From Treponema sp. (GTDB lineage: Bacteria; Spirochaetota; Spirochaetia; Treponematales; Breznakiellaceae), in the NCBI GenBank assembly GCA_031284105.1, contig JAITAN010000158.1:1-7897 (forward strand): DNA of 7,897 nt. The letters run 5' to 3'. Shown one piece after another: positions 1-6,811 of this stretch (the first letter of the stretch is position 1; every line of letters begins with the position of its first letter). The position numbers and the translations under genes are program-made. Below the pieces are notes generated by a model. It saw only the letters and a program-made list of their open reading frames with translations. It made no database searches and was not told where the DNA came from.

Positions 1-125
1 ACAAAGTCGAATGGAACCTGCCGGAAGACAAGCTCTCGGAGGTTCAAACCCCGCATACCGGGGTGAAAGCCCTCCGTGAGCCGCGCCGAACCGCGTCCTG
101 CACCAAGCCCGCGGGCGAAAAGTGA
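1..125 (+). CDS. 3' end of an unrecognised gene (5' end outside window)
   Basis: The frame whose codons begin at position 3 (AAA GTC GAA TGG...) is open from the left edge and stops at TGA 123-125. It encodes about 41 residues, including KVEWNLPEDKLSEVQ and the C-terminus TKPAGEK. The tail is basic and Pro/Arg-rich near its end, like a disordered C-terminus. I do not recognise the family. The main reason to call it coding is that its last 138 bp recur downstream with one base change that alters a codon (GTT to ATT, Val to Ile) and another that turns Cys into Arg, with no indel. The reading frame could also be chance, because only the tail is visible. No intrinsic terminator follows it directly. 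Confidence 0.45.
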   Translation, partial: KVEWNLPEDKLSEVQTPHTGVKALREPRRTASCTKPAGEK

Positions 126-138
126 AAAGAAAGCGCCG
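1..138 (+). repeat. Direct repeat, copy 1 (226-bp period)
   Basis: Positions 1-138 match 227-364 base for base, with differences only at 42/268 (G/A) and 99/325 (T/C). The match ends sharply at 138/364. The left end of copy 1 runs off the window, so the repeated unit may be longer. If it is a simple tandem duplication the unit is 226 bp, and 139-226 should match the sequence just left of the window. Each copy carries a small hairpin (CCCCG/CGGGG, at 49-63 in copy 1) and a perfect GCCCGCGGGC palindrome (107-116). Confidence 0.93.
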
Positions 139-351
139 CTTATTCACGCGGAGGGGGCGTTCATAAGAAACAACGTACAGAACAACGATGCGATGACCGG
201 CAGCCGTACCGCCGCGCCCGCGTCTTACAAAGTCGAATGGAACCTGCCGGAAGACAAGCTCTCGGAGATTCAAACCCCGCATACCGGGGTGAAAGCCCTC
301 CGTGAGCCGCGCCGAACCGCGTCCCGCACCAAGCCCGCGGGCGAAAAGTGA
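139..351 (+). pseudogene. Duplicated orphan 3' tail of the left-edge gene
   Basis: The second repeat copy carries the same C-terminal peptide (KVEWNLPEDKLSEIQ ... TKPAGEK, stop 349-351). Because 226 is not a multiple of three, it sits in another frame and is cut off from the parent gene by the TGA at 123-125. The same frame is open leftwards through 139-226, encoding residues such as NNVQNNDAMTGSRTAAPAS. These are probably the residues that precede YKVEW in the intact gene upstream of the window. A GTG at 76 could start translation, but I see no convincing ribosome-binding site. The best reading is a non-functional gene tail left by a tandem duplication. A short expressed peptide cannot be excluded. 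Confidence 0.5.
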
Positions 352-364
352 AAAGAAAGCGCCG
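227..364 (+). repeat. Direct repeat, copy 2
   Basis: This is the second copy of the 138-bp match to 1-138, with two substitutions. It includes the hairpin CCCCG/CGGGG and the GCCCGCGGGC palindrome (333-342). The homology ends abruptly after AAGCGCCG at 364, which is the expected junction of the duplication. Confidence 0.93.
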
Positions 365-554
365 GCGCAATGGGGATCGGCGATATATTTCCGGCATCAA
401 GTACAGGAGAGCAAGGGGGAACAAGGGGGATGGTACAATACGCTCGAACCTTGCGGCATATACCATATTCCTTTTCCGAGGGCAAGGCGTTCATTTATAC
501 TCGGCAATTCTCCCTTGTCGATTCTAATAATACTATTGAAGAAAGGTTTTGGTG

Positions 555-593
555 AAAAAACTAAAACGGCGCATAACGGGACTGTTTACGCGC
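555..593 (-). terminator. Rho-independent terminator of the lptD-helicase operon
   Basis: Read on the minus strand, the arms GCGCGTAAAC (593-584) and GTTATGCGC (577-569) pair with one G.U wobble and one bulged A around the loop AGTCCC. Two bases later comes CGTTTTAGTTTTTT (568-555), a strong U-rich tract. The polarity fits only minus-strand transcripts. It is the first good terminator after the helicase stop at 849, leaving a 3' untranslated region of roughly 255 nt. No terminator was seen between the two genes of the operon. Confidence 0.72.
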
Positions 594-759
594 AGCCCCG
601 CCGGCGGGTCTGATGGGGCTAAAGCCTCTTGGCATCCGCAACGGCTAGGTCATTTCTCCCTCTCATTACTTCCGCACCTCCGGCTATCGAACAAAATTTC
701 CCAACTTTCCGAAAGGCATCGGCGTTATTTTGGGGTTTCAAGGCGGCTTAACGGCAGGC

Positions 760-817
760 GCGGGACATCCCTGAAGGTCTGCGGGATACCCTTGAAGACT
801 TGCGGGATATCCCGCAA
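760..817. repeat. 21-bp tandem repeat ending in an 18-bp palindrome
   Basis: Units of 21 bp start at 760 (GCGGGACATCCCTGAAGGTCT) in a form that recurs at 781 with six differences, all of them transitions. A third, partial unit starts at 802 (GCGGGATATCCC) and then diverges. The third unit lies in a perfect 18-bp palindrome, TTGCGGGATATCCCGCAA (800-817), which as RNA would make a 7-bp stem with an ATAT loop. It begins 32 bp past the helicase stop. It has no T-tract on either strand, so it is not a standard terminator. It could be a dispersed intergenic repeat or an mRNA 3'-end stabilising hairpin. Confidence 0.7.
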
Positions 818-848
818 CCGGCGCGGGTTTGAAAAGAGCGTCGCCCGT

Positions 849-3194
849 TCACCCTTCGGCGTACCGGATTGTGGACGCTTCCCCCGTCAGCGTCCGCAAA
901 AACGCCGCGGTTCCCGCCTTGTTTTCACCCGCCCCTACACAGGAAGGGCACCCCTTCGCGCAGGGGCAGCGCTTGACCGCTTCGTAAATGACCGCGAACA
1001 GGTCCGCGCCGCGCCGCACGAGGGCTTCAGAGAGTCCGGTACCGCCCGGATACTTGTCGTACACGTAAAGCGCGGGAATATCGAAATGCGGATCCCGCAC
1101 CCGCTCGGCAATGCCGATGTCGCGGCTGTCGCATAGCAGGAACATCGGCGCAATCTGCTTGATGAGTTTACCGGTACTGGAAAGAACCGATCCCGCTTCC
1201 GATTCGTCGAGAAGGGCAAGCGCCATGCCGCCGGAACTTTCAGGCGGGAAAAGCAGTACCAGCGCGCGGGTCTGCATCTCCTCTTCCGGTAGATCTATGG
1301 TGCCGTAGCCGATGTTTTCCTGCGTGTGAAACCGTATCTTCTTGAATTTAGCGGCTTGCGTCCGCACCAGCACGTCCCCAAGACAGCTCTTTGCGCGGCA
1401 TTCGGGAGTACCGGCAGTATCCGCATATTCAAAATAATCGTCTTCTAAGATGACCTGTATATCGGTTTTTACATACCCGTCCGTGTAATAGTTCACTTCG
1501 GCTTCCCGTACAAGGCACTTCTTTTCCTCAATATTCAAATCCTCCACCAGATACTGCCTGCCTCGATGAATATACACGGCGTTTTTGAAGATGAGCTCCT
1601 TCGCGCTCGGTCTGTCCATCTCCCCGATAACCGCGTTGCGCCCATCCGTTATATCGATGATGACCACGTTTTCCGTCATCGCCGAGCGCAGGCTGATGCC
1701 TTCCGCCGGAAAAGAACGATTAGCCCAATGCCATGTACTCCCGGTCCGCCTGACGATGCCGTCCTGTTCCAGAAATGAGAGCGCATCCGTTACCTCTTTT
1801 CCGAAAAAGGATCCGGAGGCGATCCGCTCATCCCGGAAGGGAAGCTCAAATGCCGCGCATTTGACATGATCCGTGTAAATATAGGGATTTTCAGGGTTTA
1901 TACGGGCTTCCTCAACGGTTTTCCTGAAAAACCATGCGGGATCGTCCATGATGAACTGATCGAGCGGCGCCGATGAGGCGACAAAAACCGCAACGGATGT
2001 TCCGCCCCGGCGTCCCGCCCTGCCGGTCTGCTGCCAAAATGAGTTGAAAGAGCCGGGGAAGCCCGCGACCACGGCAGCGTCAAGCCCGCCTATGTCTATG
2101 CCCAGTTCCAGCGCATTGGTTGACACCACCCCTTGTATGCCGCCGTTCCGCAGTCCTCTCTCTATTTCACGACGCTCATTCGGCAACAGTCCGCCCCGGT
2201 ACGCTTCTACCTTGATTCGCGAATTGCCGGTGAATATGTTTTTAAGTTCATCGTTCACATACGAAGCCGTTACTTCGGTTTTAACCCGTGAATGAGCGAA
2301 AAGAATCGTTTTGATATTGGCGCGGAGAAAGGCGAGCATCCAACGCCGGCTCTCCGTTGTAACCGGACGCCGTATGCCTTGTACCGCGTCAATAAGCGGC
2401 GGGTTGTACAGGATGATCCGCTTTTCTCCGCGGGGCGCGCCGTTGTTGTCAACAAGGGTAACGCTTTCTCCGGTAAGGGATTCGGCGAGTTCTTTAGGAT
2501 TGGCGATGGTTGCCGAACAGAGGATAAACCGCGGCGTTGAGCCGTAAAATGAGGCGATGCGCCGAAGCCGCCGAATGACATTGGCGACATGACTGCCGAA
2601 CACGCCCCGGTAGATATGAGCTTCGTCAATGACGACATATTGTAGATGGGAGAAGAATTGTATCCATTTGGGATGATTGGGCAGGATTCCATCGTGGAGC
2701 ATGTCGGGGTTGGAGATGATGATGCGCCCTAAATCCCGCGCTGTAATACGGAGGCTCCCCGGCGTGTCTCCGTCATAGGTGGAAACCTTTACAGGAAGCG
2801 GAGGAATTTCCGGCGGTTCCCCTTCCACTATCTCGTTAAGCTCGGACTGCTGATCATGAGACAGGGCTTTTGTGGGGAAAAGGTAGAGGGCGCGGGCTTT
2901 ATCATCGGTAAGCAGTGCCTGCAATACCGGCATATTGTAACACAGGGTTTTGCCGGACGCCGTCGGCGTTACTACCACGACATTTCCCGACTTAACGGCA
3001 TCCCATACTTCCGCTTGGTGGGTATATATCCGCTCTATACCGCGCCGCCGCAAATTGCCGGCAATACGGCCATCTAAATTCGCGGGGAACGGGGCGTACG
3101 AGCCTTCGCTTGCGGGGATAAGCCTATCCTCCGCAATGTAAGGAGCGAAATTGTGTTCCTTGATAATGCGTTCCAAAACCGCCGCTGTGTTCAT
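849..3194 (-). CDS. mrfA: DEAH-box helicase with DUF1998 domain (MrfA/YprA family)
   Basis: This is a 781-residue superfamily 2 DNA helicase, close in length to Bacillus subtilis MrfA (about 750), a 3'-5' helicase for repair of mitomycin-type adducts and crosslinks. Motifs in order: YTHQ (57-60, Q motif), Walker A TPTASGKT (76-83), FPTKAL (motif Ia, 106-111), DEAH (190-193), SAT (227-229), a second RecA lobe with STNALELGIDI (358-368), and motif VI QQTGRAGRRG (388-397). The C-terminal DUF1998 region ends with CPCAKGCPSC (Cys 743, 745, 749, 752), the CxCx3CxxC metal-binding pattern known from MrfA. The ATG start has a good ribosome-binding site. The usual partner nuclease MrfB/YprB is not beside it. 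A role in cytoplasmic DNA repair is inferred from the family. The gene is intact. The symbol is given by family similarity, and orthology is not proven. Confidence 0.9.
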   Translation of the reverse strand: MNTAAVLERIIKEHNFAPYIAEDRLIPASEGSYAPFPANLDGRIAGNLRRRGIERIYTHQAEVWDAVKSGNVVVVTPTASGKTLCYNMPVLQALLTDDKARALYLFPTKALSHDQQSELNEIVEGEPPEIPPLPVKVSTYDGDTPGSLRITARDLGRIIISNPDMLHDGILPNHPKWIQFFSHLQYVVIDEAHIYRGVFGSHVANVIRRLRRIASFYGSTPRFILCSATIANPKELAESLTGESVTLVDNNGAPRGEKRIILYNPPLIDAVQGIRRPVTTESRRWMLAFLRANIKTILFAHSRVKTEVTASYVNDELKNIFTGNSRIKVEAYRGGLLPNERREIERGLRNGGIQGVVSTNALELGIDIGGLDAAVVAGFPGSFNSFWQQTGRAGRRGGTSVAVFVASSAPLDQFIMDDPAWFFRKTVEEARINPENPYIYTDHVKCAAFELPFRDERIASGSFFGKEVTDALSFLEQDGIVRRTGSTWHWANRSFPAEGISLRSAMTENVVIIDITDGRNAVIGEMDRPSAKELIFKNAVYIHRGRQYLVEDLNIEEKKCLVREAEVNYYTDGYVKTDIQVILEDDYFEYADTAGTPECRAKSCLGDVLVRTQAAKFKKIRFHTQENIGYGTIDLPEEEMQTRALVLLFPPESSGGMALALLDESEAGSVLSSTGKLIKQIAPMFLLCDSRDIGIAERVRDPHFDIPALYVYDKYPGGTGLSEALVRRGADLFAVIYEAVKRCPCAKGCPSCVGAGENKAGTAAFLRTLTGEASTIRYAEG

Positions 3195-3206
3195 ACTACT
3201 ACCTCA
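3195..3206 (-). promoter_or_regulatory. Helicase ribosome-binding site overlapping the lptD stop
   Basis: On the minus strand the sequence is TGAGGTAGTAGT followed by ATG (3194-3192). The TGA is the lptD stop codon, and the Shine-Dalgarno-like GAGGT begins inside it, with its GG about 7 nt before the start. The two genes are only 9 bp apart. A ribosome finishing lptD would sit on the helicase start signal, so translational coupling is likely. This also fixes the helicase start. Confidence 0.75.
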
Positions 3207-6200
3207 CTTAAAGGTGATTTTACTTTCACCGGTCGCTTGATCCGTTTCATGGTATATTTCGGTTTTTATCTCTTTGATGGGGATCCATTTTACCAGAAAG
3301 GTTATTTTATTGTTAAAACGATAGACGTAGGGCATCCGCCGCGTATCCAAATAGGGCGATAAGGTCATGGTCAGGGAAGCATCCCAGTCGCCAAGGTGAT
3401 GTACAAGACTGAGATTGAATGATTTCAGCTTAAAACCAGACGCTTTTCTTAGCGATTCGTCATCAAAACGGAATGAATTTAACAGGTCTATGAATACATC
3501 TCTTTCGCCCGCCAGTTTAATATCGGTTGCGAATAAAGGAATATCCTGTATATACCGGTATACTACGTTGTTCTCGGAATTGACGGAAAGGTTAAATTCC
3601 AGAAAACGGGTAACATCCAGCTTAAAACCAAGCGTAAATGTGAACTTTGAATACGTATACCGCTGTAGATCAAGAGCCAGACTCGAATTCATGTTTAATG
3701 AAAGGTTTAGCCGGCTATCCCAGAATTTGGCTTGCGAAAAATTTTTTGTATACCCCAGCCTGAAACTGGTAGGATTAAGCGTCTCTTTGTCCTGCGTCTG
3801 TACCCAGCCCTCCGGTTCAAGGTTGTACTTTTTTGACCGGAGCATGGTATATACCGCGGAGAATCCGCCTAACGCCAGCGTTGTGGTGAGGTTTGTCCAT
3901 TCGGTAAGTTCCGGATCGTACACCGCATATTGCTGCGCCGAATAGTTTGCGCCTGAACCGCCGCCCCAGAACGTACCTTTGGGCGCAGCGTACTTAAACG
4001 TTTCGGTAAAATAGAGCGGCTCAAAGGTGCGCTTGCGTTTGTCAGGGAGCAGGCTATCTTCTTTCCGGTTATCCTCCAAACCAAGCGGCGCATACACAAA
4101 CGAGTTGAACATCTTACCGCGGATATTTGTTTCGCTTAACCACACTCTGACGGTAGCGTTTCCTGAAATCGCGGCGTCCTCCGGCGGCAGGTCGGAGGTA
4201 AGGGTGAAATTCTGTACCTTATCCATAACGGACGCATTGATATTCGCGCTGAATTGATGGGAGTCGATTTTTTCTTTCTCCCAATCTCCATAGGTAAGCT
4301 TCCATTCCGGCTCCGCTATCCTACTCTGGGCGTCAAATTCGTTTTTTATTATGAGACCCTTCACGCTGTACTGAAAGCCGGTATTGCCCCATATAGGACT
4401 TAGATAAAACGGCTTCAACGTAGCCGAATAGTCATACGAGGTAGAAAACTGCGTCTGCTGGTACGCCCTGCGGAACACCGCGTCCCGTTCGGCTTCCGTA
4501 TCGTATTCCGGCATTTCTTCATTCAAAAAAGTATAATCCTGCCATGATCCCGTTCCTGAAAAACGCAGAGTCGTTGTATAGAGACCGCCTGTTTGCGCGA
4601 AGGTAAACCCAACGCTTCCGTCTCCGCGCATACTGGACAGTATCGAGGCGGTATCCTGCCAGTCTATGTCCTCAGCCTTTTTCCACTGCGTTTGAGCGAA
4701 CTGAAGCTCGGATGCGGCCGTTGGGCTGAGGCGGTAATCTATGGTGAACGAGGCTCTGCTGTTTACGGGTAAGGTAAAGGTCTGCCCTAAAACCGGCGGA
4801 ACCAATTCGGTTGCGGGCAGCGGCGCCTGCCCCGCGTCTTGCTGACCCGGCGTCTCCCATGGAGAAATCGGGATACCGATACCCTCAAGGTAATCCGTTT
4901 CCGTTTTTTGCACTGTAGGGCGGGGCTGAGGGGTTCCGCCTAATGTAAGCGCCGTACCGGAAATGGCGGAGCTGATTGAGTACATGATCCATTTATCGGG
5001 ATAGAAAAATATGCGGTTTGGGGAAACGCCGTCCGTTATGCTTGTAGATTGCTTTCTGCCGAAGGAAAGGTTGCTGTTAAGACTCGATACAGAGAGCGAT
5101 GAAATATAGGGATGAAAAGATGCGGGCAACTTCGGTGAAATGGATGAGTTTAACGTCCATGAATACGAACTCAATGTTCTATCGGTTGCCGTAGAGTCAT
5201 CGGCAGCGGACGCCCCTTTGAGTAATTCTACCCAGTCAAGCGTTTCGGATCGATCCATGAAATCCTGATCGACAAAGGGATCCGAGTAAAAAGGGAGGGT
5301 CCACCTGAAAGAACCGTACGTACCCGACAGGGAACCGCTCGTTTTCAGCCGGTACCGGAACGGCATGATGAGAGAAAAGAGGTTGTTATCCGTATTCCAA
5401 ACGTCTTTCCCGTTTTGATACGGGGTATTCCCAGTATAAATGGTTCTGGTAAACCCCAGTCCCGATGATAGCTCAATCGGTCCCAGTATGCCTCTTGAAG
5501 GTACCGCCAACTCCGTCCCGACATACATCCCCAAATTGGCGTACACATCGAACAGCAGGGATAGCCGCGCTTCGTTTTTAGGGACCGCCTTTTTACCGGT
5601 GCTTCGGAGAAACAGCCCTCTCCGTTCTTTTTCCATATCCGAACCACTGTTGAACATAGTGGTAAAAGATGTTTCCGCGGTATGTTCCGCTTTGGGACGG
5701 CCTAAAAGATAGGTTGTCGTTTGAAAGAAACTGCCTTCCCGCGTCCGCACGCCGACAACGGGGTGAAAAACGATTTCTTCCGCGGGCAGATAGAAAAAAG
5801 GCAGCCATAACACCGGAATTTCACCTACCCGCAGGACCGCATTCGACACTGCCCAATCCGATCCCGATAAAAGCCACATTTTCGAGGCGTGTAAGGACCA
5901 ATACGGATCTTCGGTCTTTGCGTTGGTAACCTTCGCATTGGTAAGCACCGTCGATTCTTCGGCGTCAACGGAAATAACGGTTCCCTCAAACCGGTACGCG
6001 CTGTCCGCGCTTGAGACGGTACGCCGCGACTGCCCATTGGTAAGAACGGTTTCCCAACTGTCAAGGTCTACGGTAATAGAGTCCCCCCTGAACGTTTCGG
6101 TTGTATCCCCCTCTTGCTTCTCATAAAAGACCCGGCCGGACGCGCTTAACCAGTTTCGTGTTCTATTGTAGAGGATTTCATCCGCGCTGATACGGTGAAC

Positions 6201-6659
6201 CGCGCCCTCATCTTTCAAGCTGATTATCACATTGCCTTTAAGCCGCGCGTAATCTTCATTCACTACTTCAAGGCTAAAATATTCGGTACTTCTTGCGGAT
6301 TCTATGGTAATGGTTCTGTTTTTCCCGCTCGCTGCCGCGCTCCCGTCCGGGCGCGGTAATTCATAATAATCCCGCAGTCTGTTTGCAAGCTCTTCTTTGG
6401 TACCGCCCTCATTCAATCCCAGCGTTTTACACCAGGAGGCAAGCTCCGTGAGCGTTGAGGTGCGTATATCCATTTCCATGGGTGTCTCTTTTACAGGCTC
6501 CACGGGCGTTTCAGCTTGCGTTTCTTCACCGGATTCTTCCGCGGGCGCTTCCGGGGATACTTCCGCCGGTTGTTCACCCAATGGAATGGTTCCGGCTTCT
6601 TGGGCAATGAGGGGAGAACATATAAAAAGCAATGCCGCTATACAGACGGAGAATTTCAC
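3204..6659 (-). CDS. lptD: LptD/OstA-family outer-membrane assembly protein with SAP-like motif
   Basis: In diderm bacteria LptD is the outer-membrane barrel that inserts lipopolysaccharide delivered by the Lpt bridge. The frame is open from GTG 6719. I prefer GTG 6659 (GAAG 6 nt upstream), giving 1151 residues and a clean signal peptide, MKFSVCIAALLFICSPLIAQ. TTG 6671 is an alternative. Numbered from 6659: a Pro/Glu-rich linker (about 25-62); a SAP-like helix-turn-helix motif (about 64-98, with LTELASWCKTLGL and GTKEELANRL); an OstA/LptA-like domain (about 115-250: LKGNVIISLKD, ADEILYNRTRN, ASGRVFYEKQE); the LptD-typical segment YWSLHASK ... VLWLPFFYLP (about 253-292); then about 850 residues rich in alternating aromatic and polar strands, as in a beta-barrel. 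It is much larger than E. coli LptD (about 780). The mature protein has a single cysteine, inside the SAP-like motif, so the disulphides of E. coli LptD cannot form. The substrate may be a lipid other than classical LPS. Confidence 0.83.
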   Translation of the reverse strand: MKFSVCIAALLFICSPLIAQEAGTIPLGEQPAEVSPEAPAEESGEETQAETPVEPVKETPMEMDIRTSTLTELASWCKTLGLNEGGTKEELANRLRDYYELPRPDGSAAASGKNRTITIESARSTEYFSLEVVNEDYARLKGNVIISLKDEGAVHRISADEILYNRTRNWLSASGRVFYEKQEGDTTETFRGDSITVDLDSWETVLTNGQSRRTVSSADSAYRFEGTVISVDAEESTVLTNAKVTNAKTEDPYWSLHASKMWLLSGSDWAVSNAVLRVGEIPVLWLPFFYLPAEEIVFHPVVGVRTREGSFFQTTTYLLGRPKAEHTAETSFTTMFNSGSDMEKERRGLFLRSTGKKAVPKNEARLSLLFDVYANLGMYVGTELAVPSRGILGPIELSSGLGFTRTIYTGNTPYQNGKDVWNTDNNLFSLIMPFRYRLKTSGSLSGTYGSFRWTLPFYSDPFVDQDFMDRSETLDWVELLKGASAADDSTATDRTLSSYSWTLNSSISPKLPASFHPYISSLSVSSLNSNLSFGRKQSTSITDGVSPNRIFFYPDKWIMYSISSAISGTALTLGGTPQPRPTVQKTETDYLEGIGIPISPWETPGQQDAGQAPLPATELVPPVLGQTFTLPVNSRASFTIDYRLSPTAASELQFAQTQWKKAEDIDWQDTASILSSMRGDGSVGFTFAQTGGLYTTTLRFSGTGSWQDYTFLNEEMPEYDTEAERDAVFRRAYQQTQFSTSYDYSATLKPFYLSPIWGNTGFQYSVKGLIIKNEFDAQSRIAEPEWKLTYGDWEKEKIDSHQFSANINASVMDKVQNFTLTSDLPPEDAAISGNATVRVWLSETNIRGKMFNSFVYAPLGLEDNRKEDSLLPDKRKRTFEPLYFTETFKYAAPKGTFWGGGSGANYSAQQYAVYDPELTEWTNLTTTLALGGFSAVYTMLRSKKYNLEPEGWVQTQDKETLNPTSFRLGYTKNFSQAKFWDSRLNLSLNMNSSLALDLQRYTYSKFTFTLGFKLDVTRFLEFNLSVNSENNVVYRYIQDIPLFATDIKLAGERDVFIDLLNSFRFDDESLRKASGFKLKSFNLSLVHHLGDWDASLTMTLSPYLDTRRMPYVYRFNNKITFLVKWIPIKEIKTEIYHETDQATGESKITFK

Positions 6660-6711
6660 AACGTTCTTCAATATTGATATAGAAACGCGATTTTGTAAAG
6701 AGTGTATCTGA

Positions 6712-6780
6712 CAACGCACGTTACGCCGATGCGTCCACGCACGCCGGGCTAGGGGCGGCTCTAGGTTCGCTCACGTTAGC
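6712..6780. repeat. G+C-rich repeat-bearing spacer upstream of lptD
   Basis: This spacer lies between the lptD 5' end and the IS remnant. It carries the 7-bp direct repeat CACGTTA at 6717-6723 and 6772-6778, flanking 48 bp of G+C-rich sequence. Inside are the small inverted repeat TGCGTCCACGCA (6730-6741), an ACGCA/TGCGT pair, and CTAGG twice (6749-6753 and 6761-6765). It looks like a small repeat element or insertion scar with possible target duplications. If so, the GTG at 6719 falls on its edge, which argues against using it as the lptD start. I found no convincing -35/-10 pair for lptD here. Confidence 0.4.
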
Positions 6781-6811
6781 AGAATGAGAGGTACAGACAG
6801 ATAAAATAAGT

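Larger units (their letters stand above)
365..848. other. Gene-poor spacer between the duplicated tail and the helicase stop
   Basis: I see no convincing gene here. Open plus-strand frames exist, such as one from TTG 549 or GTG 552 preceded by AAAGG. That frame runs straight into sequence antisense to the helicase gene, and its start lies on the U-tract of a minus-strand terminator. Other structure: CAAGGGGGA twice with a 10-bp period (412-430); a G+C-rich inverted repeat AGCCCC/GGGGCT (594-599 and 615-620) around a CCGCCGGCGG palindrome (598-607); a plus-strand extended -10 look-alike TGGTACAAT (431-439) and a TATACT hexamer (496-501), neither with a good -35 box; and the 760-817 repeat. Most of it is probably the 3' untranslated region of the minus-strand operon plus intergenic DNA. 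Confidence 0.6.

Noticed and set aside
107..130. GCCCGCGGGC palindrome after or within the left-edge gene end as a terminator
   Set aside because: It lies before the stop codon and is followed by GAAAAG on the plus strand, with no T-tract.
760..817. CRISPR-like array
   Set aside because: The 21-bp units are contiguous, have no spacers, and number only two and a half. No cas gene is present in the window.
549..1136. Plus-strand ORF of 195 residues with AAAGG before a GTG
   Set aside because: Its second half is antisense to the 3' end of the helicase, its start lies on the U-tract of the minus-strand terminator, and the peptide is Arg/Ser/Gly-rich without any recognisable domain.
3415..3945. 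Plus-strand ORF of 176 residues
   Set aside because: It is fully antisense to the lptD barrel region. The sense strand has a clear family match, and the antisense peptide is serine-rich and unlike a folded protein.
6660..6719. N-terminal extension of lptD from GTG 6719
   Set aside because: It would put 20 extra residues before the signal peptide, lacks a ribosome-binding site, and begins in the repeat-bearing spacer. GTG 6659 or TTG 6671 gives a normal signal peptide.
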